Shown in pieces: positions 55,686 to 64,000 of a stretch of DNA of 64,000 nt. The DNA comes from Elusimicrobiota bacterium (GTDB lineage Bacteria > Elusimicrobiota > Elusimicrobia > UBA1565 > UBA9628): assembly GCA_027451985.1 (NCBI GenBank), contig DAIDHS010000006.1, positions 23,344-87,343 on the forward strand, in the 5' to 3' direction. Under the pieces are notes generated by a model. It searched no databases and was not told where the DNA came from. It saw nothing but the letters and a program-made list of their open reading frames with translations. The stretch's first letter is position 1; each line of letters starts with the position of its first letter. The position numbers and the translations under genes are program-made.

Positions 55686-56554
55686 TCCACAGGGGGCAGG
55701 GAAATTCCGGCTTGGCGCAACATGTCCAGGCTCATTGCCCAGAGTTTTTCTTGTGCCTCGCGATTCTCCGCGAGAGGTGACGCCGGGACAAGCTTGGATT
55801 TCCGAAAATATGCTCCGGTTTCTTTTTCCAAGCTCGGATCGCACGCCGCGTAAACGGAACAACGGGCGCCTTCGTTCGGGGTCATGCGGAAAGGCTTGGC
55901 CAGCGCCAGCAGCCACCGCGGGTAATCGCGACCGATTTCCGTCGCCACCACTCCGGGATGCAGCGCGTTGACGGTGACGCGGCTGCCTTCCAATCGGCGC
56001 GCAAGCGCCTTGGCGAAAAGAACGTTGGCCAGTTTAGACTGACGATAGGCGGCTGGGCCGTAGCCTCCTCTTTCAAACTGCAGGTCGGCCCAGTTCATGC
56101 GTCCGCTGTAGTGAGAGTCCGAAGAAACGAAGACGACTCTTGAAGGTGCGCCGGCCTTAAGCAGAGGAAGAAGCTCTAGGGTCAGCAGGGCTGGAGCCAA
56201 GTGATTGACAGCCAACACGGCTTCAAGGCCGTCCTTGGTCGTCTCCCGGCGCCTTTTCCAGATGCCGGCGTTGTTGACAAGCACGTCAAGGCGGTCGCGG
56301 CCGGCCGTGAATTCCCGGGCGAAGGAGCGCACTTGGCGCAGGTCGGCCAAATCCAGCCGTGCCGTTTCGACAGCGTCCTGTCGCGCCTCGGCTTCGATTT
56401 CCCGCTTGGCCACTGCTGCCTTTTCCATGTCGCGGCAGGCCAGAACGACCCGCGCTCCGAGAAGGGCCAGCCCCTTGGCCGTTTCTTTGCCGATGCCCGT
56501 GTTGGCGCCGGTAATGAGGCAAATTCTTCCGCGCATATCCATAGTTTTCGCCAT
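55682..56554 (-). CDS. SDR-family oxidoreductase (retinol-dehydrogenase-like)
   Basis: CLITGANTGIGKETAKGLALLGARVVLACRD, NNAGIW, AYRQSKLANVLF, LHPGVVATEI. Confidence 0.92.
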   Translation of the reverse strand: MAKTMDMRGRICLITGANTGIGKETAKGLALLGARVVLACRDMEKAAVAKREIEAEARQDAVETARLDLADLRQVRSFAREFTAGRDRLDVLVNNAGIWKRRRETTKDGLEAVLAVNHLAPALLTLELLPLLKAGAPSRVVFVSSDSHYSGRMNWADLQFERGGYGPAAYRQSKLANVLFAKALARRLEGSRVTVNALHPGVVATEIGRDYPRWLLALAKPFRMTPNEGARCSVYAACDPSLEKETGAYFRKSKLVPASPLAENREAQEKLWAMSLDMLRQAGISLPPVD

Positions 56555-56560
56555 CGGCGC

Positions 56561-57676
56561 TTAAATTTTAAGGAAAATCTTCCGGCGATAGAGCTCGCGC
56601 ATTCCCACAAGGCAGATCAGCAAGTAGGCGAAGGCGTAGAGCAGCGAGGCGTTGACGGGTGAAAGCCACCAGCCGAAAAGCCGCGCGCAAAGCCAGTCGT
56701 TGAAGCTCAGTCCACCGGCCCAGCTGGGGTGAGAGTACTGCTGGAGGGCGTAAAAGAGCCCAGATAAGAAATAGGAGAGCAGAGGATTGCGGCCGAAAAT
56801 TTCAAAAGACTTTCCCCAAGCCTTGAAGCCCGCGATCTCGATGAGGCCGTAGCAGAGCGCGTAGCCCGCCATGGCGAGGCCGCCCGTGAAAAGCACGTAG
56901 GAGCTGGTCCAAATGTGCTTGTTGATGGGCAGCGAGCGGCCCCAGCCAAGCCCCGCGAGCATGAGGATGGCGCCCGCGGCGAACAAGCCCGCGACTTTGG
57001 TTCCGAGGCTCTTGCCCCGGACGGACAGAAGCCACTCTCCGGAGAGCACGCCCAAAAGCGCGGTCGCCACGGCCCCGAGCGTGCTGAGGATGCCCTCCGG
57101 ATCGCAGAGCGCGCCAGCCCACATATGCCGTCCCAGCACGGCGCGGTCCACGTAGCAGGCGATGTTTCCCGCTTGGGTGAAGTCCGGCGCGCCGTAGCCG
57201 GGTACGGGGAGATGGGCGATGAGAAGCCAGTAGCCGATTAAAAGTGCCGCGCACAGAAGCGCCTGGACAAGCGGCCCCGCGGTTAAATAGATGATGGAAC
57301 AGAAAAGGTAGCAGACCGAGATGCGCTGGAGCACGCCCGGAATGCGCAGGCCCGTAGGAGGGTTGAAAATAAAGAAGGAAATAAGCAGTCCGAAGGAGAA
57401 AATAATGGCGCTGCGTCTAAGAATCCGGAGCGATAGCTGCGGAAACTTTTCACCGCAGGCCACCCGCCTGGATAGGGAGACGACCAAGGAAATTCCCATG
57501 ATGACTAGAAAGCTGGGGAACACCAAGTCCGCCAGGGTCCAGCCGTTCCAGGGAGCGTGGCGCAGAAGCGGGTGGACGACGCTGCTGCCGGGGCAGTCCA
57601 CTAGGATCATTCCGGCGATGGTGATGCCCCGGAACACATCCAGCGAAAATAACCGCTTGTCTGATTCGGAATCCAT
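56561..57676 (-). CDS. HGSNAT/DUF5009-like membrane acyltransferase
   Basis: LFSLDVFRGITIAGMILVDCPGS...WNGWTLADLVFPSFLVIMGISL. Confidence 0.85.
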   Translation of the reverse strand: MDSESDKRLFSLDVFRGITIAGMILVDCPGSSVVHPLLRHAPWNGWTLADLVFPSFLVIMGISLVVSLSRRVACGEKFPQLSLRILRRSAIIFSFGLLISFFIFNPPTGLRIPGVLQRISVCYLFCSIIYLTAGPLVQALLCAALLIGYWLLIAHLPVPGYGAPDFTQAGNIACYVDRAVLGRHMWAGALCDPEGILSTLGAVATALLGVLSGEWLLSVRGKSLGTKVAGLFAAGAILMLAGLGWGRSLPINKHIWTSSYVLFTGGLAMAGYALCYGLIEIAGFKAWGKSFEIFGRNPLLSYFLSGLFYALQQYSHPSWAGGLSFNDWLCARLFGWWLSPVNASLLYAFAYLLICLVGMRELYRRKIFLKI

Positions 57677-57686
57677 CGTGAGTTTG

Positions 57687-57724
57687 GGCGCCGGGACCCC
57701 AATTCAAACGGAGATCCCGGCGCC
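57687..57724 (-). promoter_or_regulatory. Inverted repeat forming a hairpin just upstream of the acyltransferase start
   Basis: GGCGCCGGGA / TCCCGGCGCC perfect 10-bp arms, 18-nt loop. Confidence 0.75.
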
Positions 57725-57741
57725 AGTTAAGCCGGCTTTCC

Positions 57742-58323
57742 CTACTGTTGGCCCGCCGGAGGAGGGGGATTGCCGCCCTCTGGCATCTGCGCAGGGCCGT
57801 CGCTCCTCATGCCGCGGCGTCCGCCGTGCCACCGTCCGCGCATGTGCCGTATCCGGCGCATGCGGCCTAAAAGCATCTTCGCGCGTTGGGTGGGCGTTAG
57901 AAACCCTGTGTCTGCTTCGAACTTGGCTTCCGCGGCCTTCATGGCATCCGCCATGACGCCACGATCCTGTTTAAGTTTGTCGAGCGTGGTCTGGATGTCT
58001 TTGTCCGACGCTTTTTTTTCGACCTGATCGCGCAGAGTCTTCATGTCGGCGCGCAGAACCTTGCCGTTGGCCTTTAAGGCGTCCCACTTGGCCTTAATGG
58101 CGTCAGCCAGTTGCTTGGCCTGGGCATCGCTTAGGCCCAGGTATTCCTTCAAATGCTCGGCGGGATTGCCCTTGCGCTGAAAACCGCCGGACCGATCGGG
58201 CCTTCCCGCTTGAGAAGGCGCAGGCGGAGGGGCGCCCCCTCCTTGATCTTGCGCGTAGAGCGCGCCGGTCAGCGCGGGCACGGCCAGGGCGCAGGCAACT
58301 GCGAGTGAAACAATGCGTTTCAT
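57742..58323 (-). CDS. Spy/CpxP-like periplasmic protein
   Basis: Signal peptide MKRIVSLAVACALAVPALTGALYAQ; EYLGLSDAQAKQLADAI, FLTPTQRAKMLLGRM; RBS GGGAGGG. Confidence 0.65.
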   Translation of the reverse strand: MKRIVSLAVACALAVPALTGALYAQDQGGGAPPPAPSQAGRPDRSGGFQRKGNPAEHLKEYLGLSDAQAKQLADAIKAKWDALKANGKVLRADMKTLRDQVEKKASDKDIQTTLDKLKQDRGVMADAMKAAEAKFEADTGFLTPTQRAKMLLGRMRRIRHMRGRWHGGRRGMRSDGPAQMPEGGNPPPPAGQQ

Positions 58324-58449
58324 GCTTTTAGTCCCTCCCGGAGCGGCCCATGTGCATCTGGCAGACTCCATACCTTTTAGACTCCGGCCGGTTCGGCAAA
58401 GTGTCGGGTCTTCTTAAATCTTATAATAAAGCAGTTCCCGAGAACCCTA

Positions 58450-59838
58450 ATGACTTCCGCTTACGACTTAGCCGCCCAAGAGGAAAAAGGCACCCCGTTC
58501 GTTATCCTGGCTGCCATCCTCGCGGCCGTGGGCGGGCTTCTTTTCGGCTACGACACGGGCGTGATTTCCGGGGCGCTTATTTTTATCCGCCAGAGATTCG
58601 CTTTGACGGTTTTGCACGAAGAGTTGGTGGTCAGCGTGGCTCTGGTGGGAGCGGCGTGCGCGTCCCTGGCCGGAGGGCGCTTGGCCGATTATTTAGGACG
58701 CCGCGCGACGTTGCTGGCGACCTCGATCATTTTCGTCGCTGGAGCGCTCCTGTGCGCCCTGGCGGCCTCCGTGACGGCGCTCATCGCCGGACGGCTCGTC
58801 GTCGGAGTCGGCATCGGCCTGGCGTGCAGCGCCGTGCCGGTCTACATTTCCGAGATTTCGCCGGCTCCCGCGCGCGGCTGGATGGTCTCCCTCATCCAGC
58901 TGGCCATCACGCTGGGCATCCTCGGCTCCTATATCGTGGATTACGCCTTTTCTGGCAGCGGCAGCTGGCGCTTGATGCTGGGACTAGCGGTCGTCCCCGG
59001 GCTGCTTTTGGGCTTGGGCATGATTTTCATGCCGGAAACGCCCCGCTGGCTCACCGAACGGGGCCGCGAAGAGGAAGCCCGCAGAGTGCTGAAAAAAATC
59101 CGCGGGGACGCGAACATCGAGGCCGAAATACGGGACATCGAGCAGACCCTGCGCCTGGCCAAGGAACGCGGTCGTTGGGCGGATCTGCTGGAGCCGTCGG
59201 TCCGGCCGGCGCTCGTCATCGGCCTGGGCATCGCCATTTTTCAGCAGGTCACCGGGATCAACGCCGTCATCTACTACGCGCCGACCATCATCCAGGCCGC
59301 GGGAATCCCTTCCGCCTCGGGAGCCATCCTAGCCACGGCGGGCATCGGGCTCGTCAACGTCGTCATGACGGTCCTGGCGATGTGGCTGATGGACCGGGTC
59401 GGGCGGCGGCCCCTCTTGCTTTTCGGCACCGGGGGGATGATCGTCACTCTGGGTGGGCTCGGGCTGTTCTTCCATCTTCCCGGCCGCGCGGGCGCTTCGG
59501 CCGGAGTGGCCGTGTTTTTGCTCATGGCTTACGTCGCTTCATTCGCCGTCAGCCTGGGGCCCATTTTCTGGCTGCTTATCTCCGAGATTTATCCGCTTAA
59601 GATCCGCGGCTTGGCCGGCGGAACGGCTGCCGGAGTCAACTGGGCTTTCAACTTCCTAGTCTCGCTCACCTTCCTGAGCCTCATCCAAGCCATCGGACCC
59701 GGCGACGCGTTCTGGCTCTACGGGGTGCTGGCCGTGGCGTCCTGGATATTCTCCTACCGCCTCGTGCCCGAAACCAAAGGACGCACACTCGAGCAAATCG
59801 AAGCGGCCTGGCACGATCGGCTCCGGTCCGCCGCTTAA
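58450..59838 (+). CDS. MFS sugar-porter family transporter
   Basis: GGLLFGYDTGVISGAL, RRATLLATSIIF, PETPRWLTERGREEEA, QQVTGINAVIYYAPTI, PETKGRTLEQIE. Confidence 0.95.
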   Translation: MTSAYDLAAQEEKGTPFVILAAILAAVGGLLFGYDTGVISGALIFIRQRFALTVLHEELVVSVALVGAACASLAGGRLADYLGRRATLLATSIIFVAGALLCALAASVTALIAGRLVVGVGIGLACSAVPVYISEISPAPARGWMVSLIQLAITLGILGSYIVDYAFSGSGSWRLMLGLAVVPGLLLGLGMIFMPETPRWLTERGREEEARRVLKKIRGDANIEAEIRDIEQTLRLAKERGRWADLLEPSVRPALVIGLGIAIFQQVTGINAVIYYAPTIIQAAGIPSASGAILATAGIGLVNVVMTVLAMWLMDRVGRRPLLLFGTGGMIVTLGGLGLFFHLPGRAGASAGVAVFLLMAYVASFAVSLGPIFWLLISEIYPLKIRGLAGGTAAGVNWAFNFLVSLTFLSLIQAIGPGDAFWLYGVLAVASWIFSYRLVPETKGRTLEQIEAAWHDRLRSAA

Positions 59839-60127
59839 CCCGGCGCGATTAACAAATGTTGCATTCCGTGCTGCAATTTCCTTCTGATCGCGGCTTTCTT
59901 CGGCTTGTCCGCCGCTCTTCCCATGGTGGGAAACACCACGACGACCAAGGTTGCGGCCTAAGCCGCTCCCAAGCCTGCGACTCCCGCGCAGAAACCTTGG
60001 TGACACATCTGGGGATAAACGGCCTTCCGGCGTTAATAAAAGCTGCCAAACGCAGCGATTCGGCGGCAGACGCAACGGAAGATTCGTATTCCGTTCACCT
60101 GCCGTCTTTTTTGCTTCCTTAATGGGA

Positions 60128-60149
60128 CGCTAAGCAGGCCTGCTTAGCG
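60128..60149. repeat. 22-bp perfect palindrome at the end of the MscS remnant
   Basis: CGCTAAGCAGGCCTGCTTAGCG. Confidence 0.85.
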
Positions 60150-60365
60150 CTAGATTTCCTCGCGGAGAATCCGAAATTCCGGCTTTGCGGCGGGTTCCTT
60201 GCCGGATGAAGGAACGGATGAGTCGTTCCCATCGCGCAGTGAGCTGTAGTGGGGAGACAGTATTTCAACTCCGGCCTCGTTAAAGCGATCCTGGATGTTC
60301 TGGCGCAGATCGAGCAGATGTTCACCATGAGGGCCGGTTTGACGCCTTCGGGGATGGTCATCGCG
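60150..60365 (-). pseudogene. C-terminal remnant of a MscS-family mechanosensitive channel gene
   Basis: Minus-strand open fragment ..EHLLDLRQNIQDRFNEAGVEILSPHYSSLRDGND..REEI* with in-frame TAG (60366-60368) immediately upstream; no start codon or N-terminal part. Confidence 0.7.
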
Positions 60366-60395
60366 CTATTTTAATAAATCGGGAGTCGCCCGGAG

Positions 60396-60800
60396 TCAAT
60401 CGTCTCCGGAAACGAAGCGGCGGGATTTTTTGACTTGCCCGCGCTGGCGCTTGTCCGAGAGCATGCGGGCTTTGGAGGCGTTGGAGCGCCCGCGCCTGCG
60501 GCGGCGCTCCTTCTCGCGTTCGTGCCGAGCCTTGGCGGCGGTCTCGCGTCTGTGAGCCTCGATTTTCTCGGCCAGTCGCACGCGTGCGGCGAGCCGGTTG
60601 GCCCACTGCGAGCGTTCTTCCTGAGAGCGTACGGAAATTCCGCTGGGGCGGTGGGTGAGCAGGACCGCGGTCTCGACCTTGTTGACGTTTTGTCCGCCGG
60701 GGCCACCGGAGCGCGCAAAGCGCTCCTCCAAATCGTGCTCGCGGACGCCCAAGCGGGCCAAGCGCTCGGCCGCTTCCGCCCAGGGATCGGATGAATTCAC
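60396..60800 (-). CDS. GGQ-domain release-factor-like protein (ArfB/PrfH-like)
   Basis: [40 protein letters not shown]; basic C-terminal tail. Confidence 0.85.
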   Translation of the reverse strand: MNSSDPWAEAAERLARLGVREHDLEERFARSGGPGGQNVNKVETAVLLTHRPSGISVRSQEERSQWANRLAARVRLAEKIEAHRRETAAKARHEREKERRRRRGRSNASKARMLSDKRQRGQVKKSRRFVSGDD

Positions 60801-60824
60801 GCCCGGAGGCCTAGCGGACGCGCT

Positions 60825-62180
60825 TTAGAGCGCGCCCAGGCACTCGGCCAAGGTGTCGGCGACGAAGTCCGCGTCGGCCTTGGTCAGGCAGAGAGGCGGC
60901 TTGATGCGCAGGACGTTCCCGGAGATGCCGCCCTTGCCGATCAAGAGGCCGCGGTCCTTGGTCATGTCGAGCATCTTGGCGGCCAGCTCGGGCGCGGGCT
61001 CCTTGCTGCCCTTGTCCTTGACCAGCTCCACGCCCAGCATGAGGCCCATGCCGCGCGCCTCGCCGACGAAAGGGGAGTTTTCTTCCAGTTTTTTAAGGCG
61101 CGCGAGAAGATGGCCGCCGATCTTGGCCGCGTTCTCGGGCAGCCTCTCCGACTCAAGAACATCCAGAACCGCGCCGGCCGCGGCCATCTGGACAGGCGAG
61201 CCTCCGAAAGTGTTGTAGTGGCTCTTGCCCTTGATGGCATCGGCAATTTTCCGCGTGGTGATCACGGCGCCGATGGGATATCCGTTGCCCAAGCCCTTGG
61301 CCATGGTAATGATGTCGGGCTTGACCTTCCATTTCTGGATGCCGAAGAAGTCGTTGCCGGTGCGGCCGACGCCCGTTTGCACTTCGTCCGCGATGAAGAG
61401 CCCACCCGCCTTCTTGACCGCGGCGTAGGCGCCGGGGAAATACTCCGGCTCGGGAGTGATGACGCCGCCAACACCGTTGATGGGCTCGGCAAAAAAAGCC
61501 GCGATTTTGCCGGAAGTCGAGGTCTTGATGGTGTCTTCCAGGTCCTCCACGCACAAAGCGGCGAACTGCTTGGGCGTCATGCCGGAGGGACGGCGGTAGC
61601 TGTAGTTCGCCTTGGCGAAGGACACGCCGAAGGGATACGGCATGGAATGCCGCCAGGAGGACTGCCCGGTCAAGGCCATCGCCATCATGGTCCGGCCGTG
61701 GTAGGCGTGGCGGAGCGCAATGAACTCGTGGCTACCGGTGTAATTTTTGGCGATCATCGCAGCCAGTTCGTTGGCCTCGGAGCCGGAGTTGGTGAAGAAG
61801 CACACATCCATGTCGGGATTGGCGGCCTTGGCCTTATCGGCCAGGCGCTTGGCGAAAATCCCAAGCGAGGGATGCAGATAGAGCGCTGTCGTGTGAAAAT
61901 ACTCCCGCATCTGCTCCTCGATTTTGGCCAGCCAATGCGGGTGGCAGTGGCCGATGGAGACGGTGGCCACTCCCGCGAAGGCGTCCAGATACTTGCGGCC
62001 TTTCTCGTCAAAGACGAACTGCCCGCGGCCCTTGACGATTTGCAGGGGCTTCGAGTACATCGGGCCCGGCAGGGGCATGACGTGCTTCTCGCGCAAGGCC
62101 GCCACGGCCTCAGTTGCAAACGCCTGGGCCTGCGGCTTAGTATCCGGCTTCTCTTTTTCCGCGATCGCTGTTTTTTTCAT
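60825..62180 (-). CDS. Class III PLP-dependent aminotransferase
   Basis: FTNSGSEANELAAMIAKNYTG, FIADEVQTGVGRTG, DIITMAKGLGNGYPIGAVI. Confidence 0.93.
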   Translation of the reverse strand: MKKTAIAEKEKPDTKPQAQAFATEAVAALREKHVMPLPGPMYSKPLQIVKGRGQFVFDEKGRKYLDAFAGVATVSIGHCHPHWLAKIEEQMREYFHTTALYLHPSLGIFAKRLADKAKAANPDMDVCFFTNSGSEANELAAMIAKNYTGSHEFIALRHAYHGRTMMAMALTGQSSWRHSMPYPFGVSFAKANYSYRRPSGMTPKQFAALCVEDLEDTIKTSTSGKIAAFFAEPINGVGGVITPEPEYFPGAYAAVKKAGGLFIADEVQTGVGRTGNDFFGIQKWKVKPDIITMAKGLGNGYPIGAVITTRKIADAIKGKSHYNTFGGSPVQMAAAGAVLDVLESERLPENAAKIGGHLLARLKKLEENSPFVGEARGMGLMLGVELVKDKGSKEPAPELAAKMLDMTKDRGLLIGKGGISGNVLRIKPPLCLTKADADFVADTLAECLGAL

Positions 62181-62200
62181 GTTCGCTCCCCGGAAAAATC

Positions 62201-63733
62201 TTAGTAGATGTTGGACTCCCGGCGCGCGCCGGTGTAGTCCACGAAAACGGTCTTAAGCTCCGTAAAGAAATGCAGGCCTTCCTTGGACATCTCCCGCTCG
62301 CCCACGCCCGACCCCTTGACGCCGCCGAAAGGCACCTGGGCTTCCCCGCCGATGGTCGGGCTGTTGACGTGCACCATGCCCACCTCGGCTTCGTCCGCAA
62401 ACTTCATGGCGACGTTCAAGTCGCGGGTATAGATGGCGCAGGTCAGGCCGAAGGCGCAGTCGTTGACCAGGGAGAGCATCTCCGAGTAAGTTTTGACCCG
62501 GGTGACGGAGAGCACGGGGCCGAAGACCTCCTCTTGGAAAATCCGATGCGTGGGTTTGACCCCATCGAAGACCGTCGGCTCGATGAAATAGCCGCGCGCG
62601 AGCGCCCCGTCCTGGACCCGCTTGCCGCCGCAGACGAGCTTGGCGCCGTCTTTCTTGCCGGCCTCGATGTAGTCCAAGTCGGTCTTGAGCTGCGCCTCAT
62701 CGACCGCCGGTCCAAGTCCAATCGCCGGATCCAGGCCGTCGCCGATTTTGATTTTGCGGACTTCGTCCGTGACCATCTTGAGGAACTTATCCGCCACGGC
62801 CTCGTGTACGATGAGGCGCGAGGTGGCCGTGCAGCGCTGCCCGGTCGATCCGAAAGCGCCCTTCATGACGCCGCCCAGGGCCAAATTCAAGTCCGCGTCC
62901 TCCCAGACGACGGCGGGATTCTTGCCGCCCATCTCGCAAGTCACCTTGATGCCGCGCGCCCCGGCCAGCGTGTGTACGCGCCGCCCCACGGCGTTGGAGC
63001 CGGTGAAGGACACGGCCTTAATCGCGGGATGCTCGACCAGGATGTCGCCGACGGAGGAGCCCGCCCCCATCACGAGGTTCAAAACGCCCGGCGGGAGCCC
63101 GGCTTCGGCAAGAATCTCCACGAACTTGACCGCCAGGGCTGGCACCAAGGACGCGGGCTTAAAAACGACCGTGTTGCCGGCGACCAAAGCGGGGGAAATC
63201 TTCCACGCGGGAATCGCGAAGGGAAAATTCCAGGGCGTGATGATGCTCACGACTCCCAGAGGCTGGCGCAGGGTGTAGAGTAGGTTGTCGGGCAGTTCCG
63301 AAGGAGCGGTCGTGCCCATCAGGCGCAGGCCCTCGCCCGCGAACCAGTCGACCAGCGTCGTGCCTTTGTCCATCTCGCCCTTGGCCTCGGAGAGAATCTT
63401 GCCTTCCTCTCGGGTCATGAGGCGCGCTAGTTCGTCGCGGCGCTCACGGAAAATCTGCGCGGCCTTGGCCAAGATGCGGCCGCGCTGAGGCGCGGGTGTA
63501 CGCTTCCACGCGGGAAAAGCCTTTTGCGCGGCCTCGATGGCCTGCTTGGCGTCATCTTGCGAGGCGCCGATGAAATGCGCGACCATGTCATGCGTGTTGG
63601 CGGGATTGTAGGAAACAATTTCCTTGCCTGAAGTGCCCGCCAGCCACTGCCCGCCGATGTACTGCTTAAGAGCCAAGGTCCGTCCGGTTTTGGTGCCGTT
63701 CCCGGCGGCTTTAGAATCGGATTGTTTTTTCAT
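62201..63733 (-). CDS. Aldehyde dehydrogenase family (2,5-dioxovalerate/succinate-semialdehyde DH-like)
   Basis: ITPWNFPFAIPAWK, FTGSNAVGRRV, CEMGGKNPAVVW, GSTGQRCTATSRLIV. Confidence 0.92.
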   Translation of the reverse strand: MKKQSDSKAAGNGTKTGRTLALKQYIGGQWLAGTSGKEIVSYNPANTHDMVAHFIGASQDDAKQAIEAAQKAFPAWKRTPAPQRGRILAKAAQIFRERRDELARLMTREEGKILSEAKGEMDKGTTLVDWFAGEGLRLMGTTAPSELPDNLLYTLRQPLGVVSIITPWNFPFAIPAWKISPALVAGNTVVFKPASLVPALAVKFVEILAEAGLPPGVLNLVMGAGSSVGDILVEHPAIKAVSFTGSNAVGRRVHTLAGARGIKVTCEMGGKNPAVVWEDADLNLALGGVMKGAFGSTGQRCTATSRLIVHEAVADKFLKMVTDEVRKIKIGDGLDPAIGLGPAVDEAQLKTDLDYIEAGKKDGAKLVCGGKRVQDGALARGYFIEPTVFDGVKPTHRIFQEEVFGPVLSVTRVKTYSEMLSLVNDCAFGLTCAIYTRDLNVAMKFADEAEVGMVHVNSPTIGGEAQVPFGGVKGSGVGEREMSKEGLHFFTELKTVFVDYTGARRESNIY

Positions 63734-63824
63734 TGTCGTTGGCATGGCACCTCCTGAATATGTGCCTATTATATAACCCTAATAGGCTCCCGCACAAAAC
63801 ATGCTATTCTATTACGGCGTATAG

Positions 63825-64000
63825 ATGAAGAAAATCCCCCGTCGATACGACCTCCTTATCGTAGGAGGCGGGCCCGCCGGCGCGACTTTGGGTACGCTCG
63901 TCAAAAAATACAATCCTTCGGCCAGCGTCGCGATTGTCGAGATGGAGGATTTCCCCAGGCACCACGTCGGAGAATCGCTTTTGCCTGCGGTCCCTCCGAT
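63825..64000 (+). CDS. FAD-dependent oxidoreductase/halogenase-like protein, truncated by window end
   Basis: MKKIPRRYDLLIVGGGPAGATLGTLVKKYNPSASVAIVEMEDFPRHHVGESLLPAVPP. Confidence 0.75.
   Translation, partial: MKKIPRRYDLLIVGGGPAGATLGTLVKKYNPSASVAIVEMEDFPRHHVGESLLPAVPP

Noticed and set aside
61110-63283. Long plus-strand ORFs (364 and 337 aa) opposite the aminotransferase and ALDH
   Set aside because: Antisense shadow ORFs, no domain signal
60825-63733. Aminotransferase + ALDH pair as a novel pathway
   Set aside because: A transaminase plus semialdehyde dehydrogenase pair is a familiar GABA/omega-amino-acid degradation layout
1-64000. tRNA, rRNA, integrase, transposase or prophage
   Set aside because: Read through the intergenic regions and translations; nothing with the needed structure or motifs was seen, though short RNAs could be missed without a covariance search

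Overview
GC-rich bacterial chromosome window of 64 kb, densely coded on both strands, with about 66 supportable genes. I found no rRNA, tRNA, CRISPR array, transposase or prophage. Most genes are conserved and housekeeping-like. Main blocks: mtnA/pyk/cutA/maf; a pteridine reductase + PTPS pair; an Opp-type ABC transporter operon with two tandem solute-binding proteins, coupled to an acyl-CoA ligase; pepA/folE; an ALDH - 2x enoyl-CoA hydratase - PaaA-like diiron protein - 3-hydroxyacyl-CoA dehydrogenase - DUF1858-like operon with no paaBCDE visible; a PDH/lipoate cluster (lipB-lpd-E2-E1b-E1a-lipA-trxB); a sigma/anti-sigma/RseB-like/RadC/RecB-like nuclease minus-strand run; GH57, MFS, class III aminotransferase and ALDH genes; and a flavoprotein cut by the window end. 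The most interesting signals are (1) a recurrent promoter geometry in which the -10 hexamer sits only 5-7 nt from ATG/GTG, three times with a recognisable -35 at 16-17 bp, suggesting widespread leaderless transcription, including very short divergent intergenic regions; (2) the orphan PaaA-like operon; (3) long hairpins or perfect palindromes abutting start or stop codons; and (4) an MscS-type pseudogene fragment in the one visibly degenerate region (59.84-60.37 kb). Taxonomy cannot be fixed without a search. Family calls come from reading motifs in the supplied translations, not from database hits.
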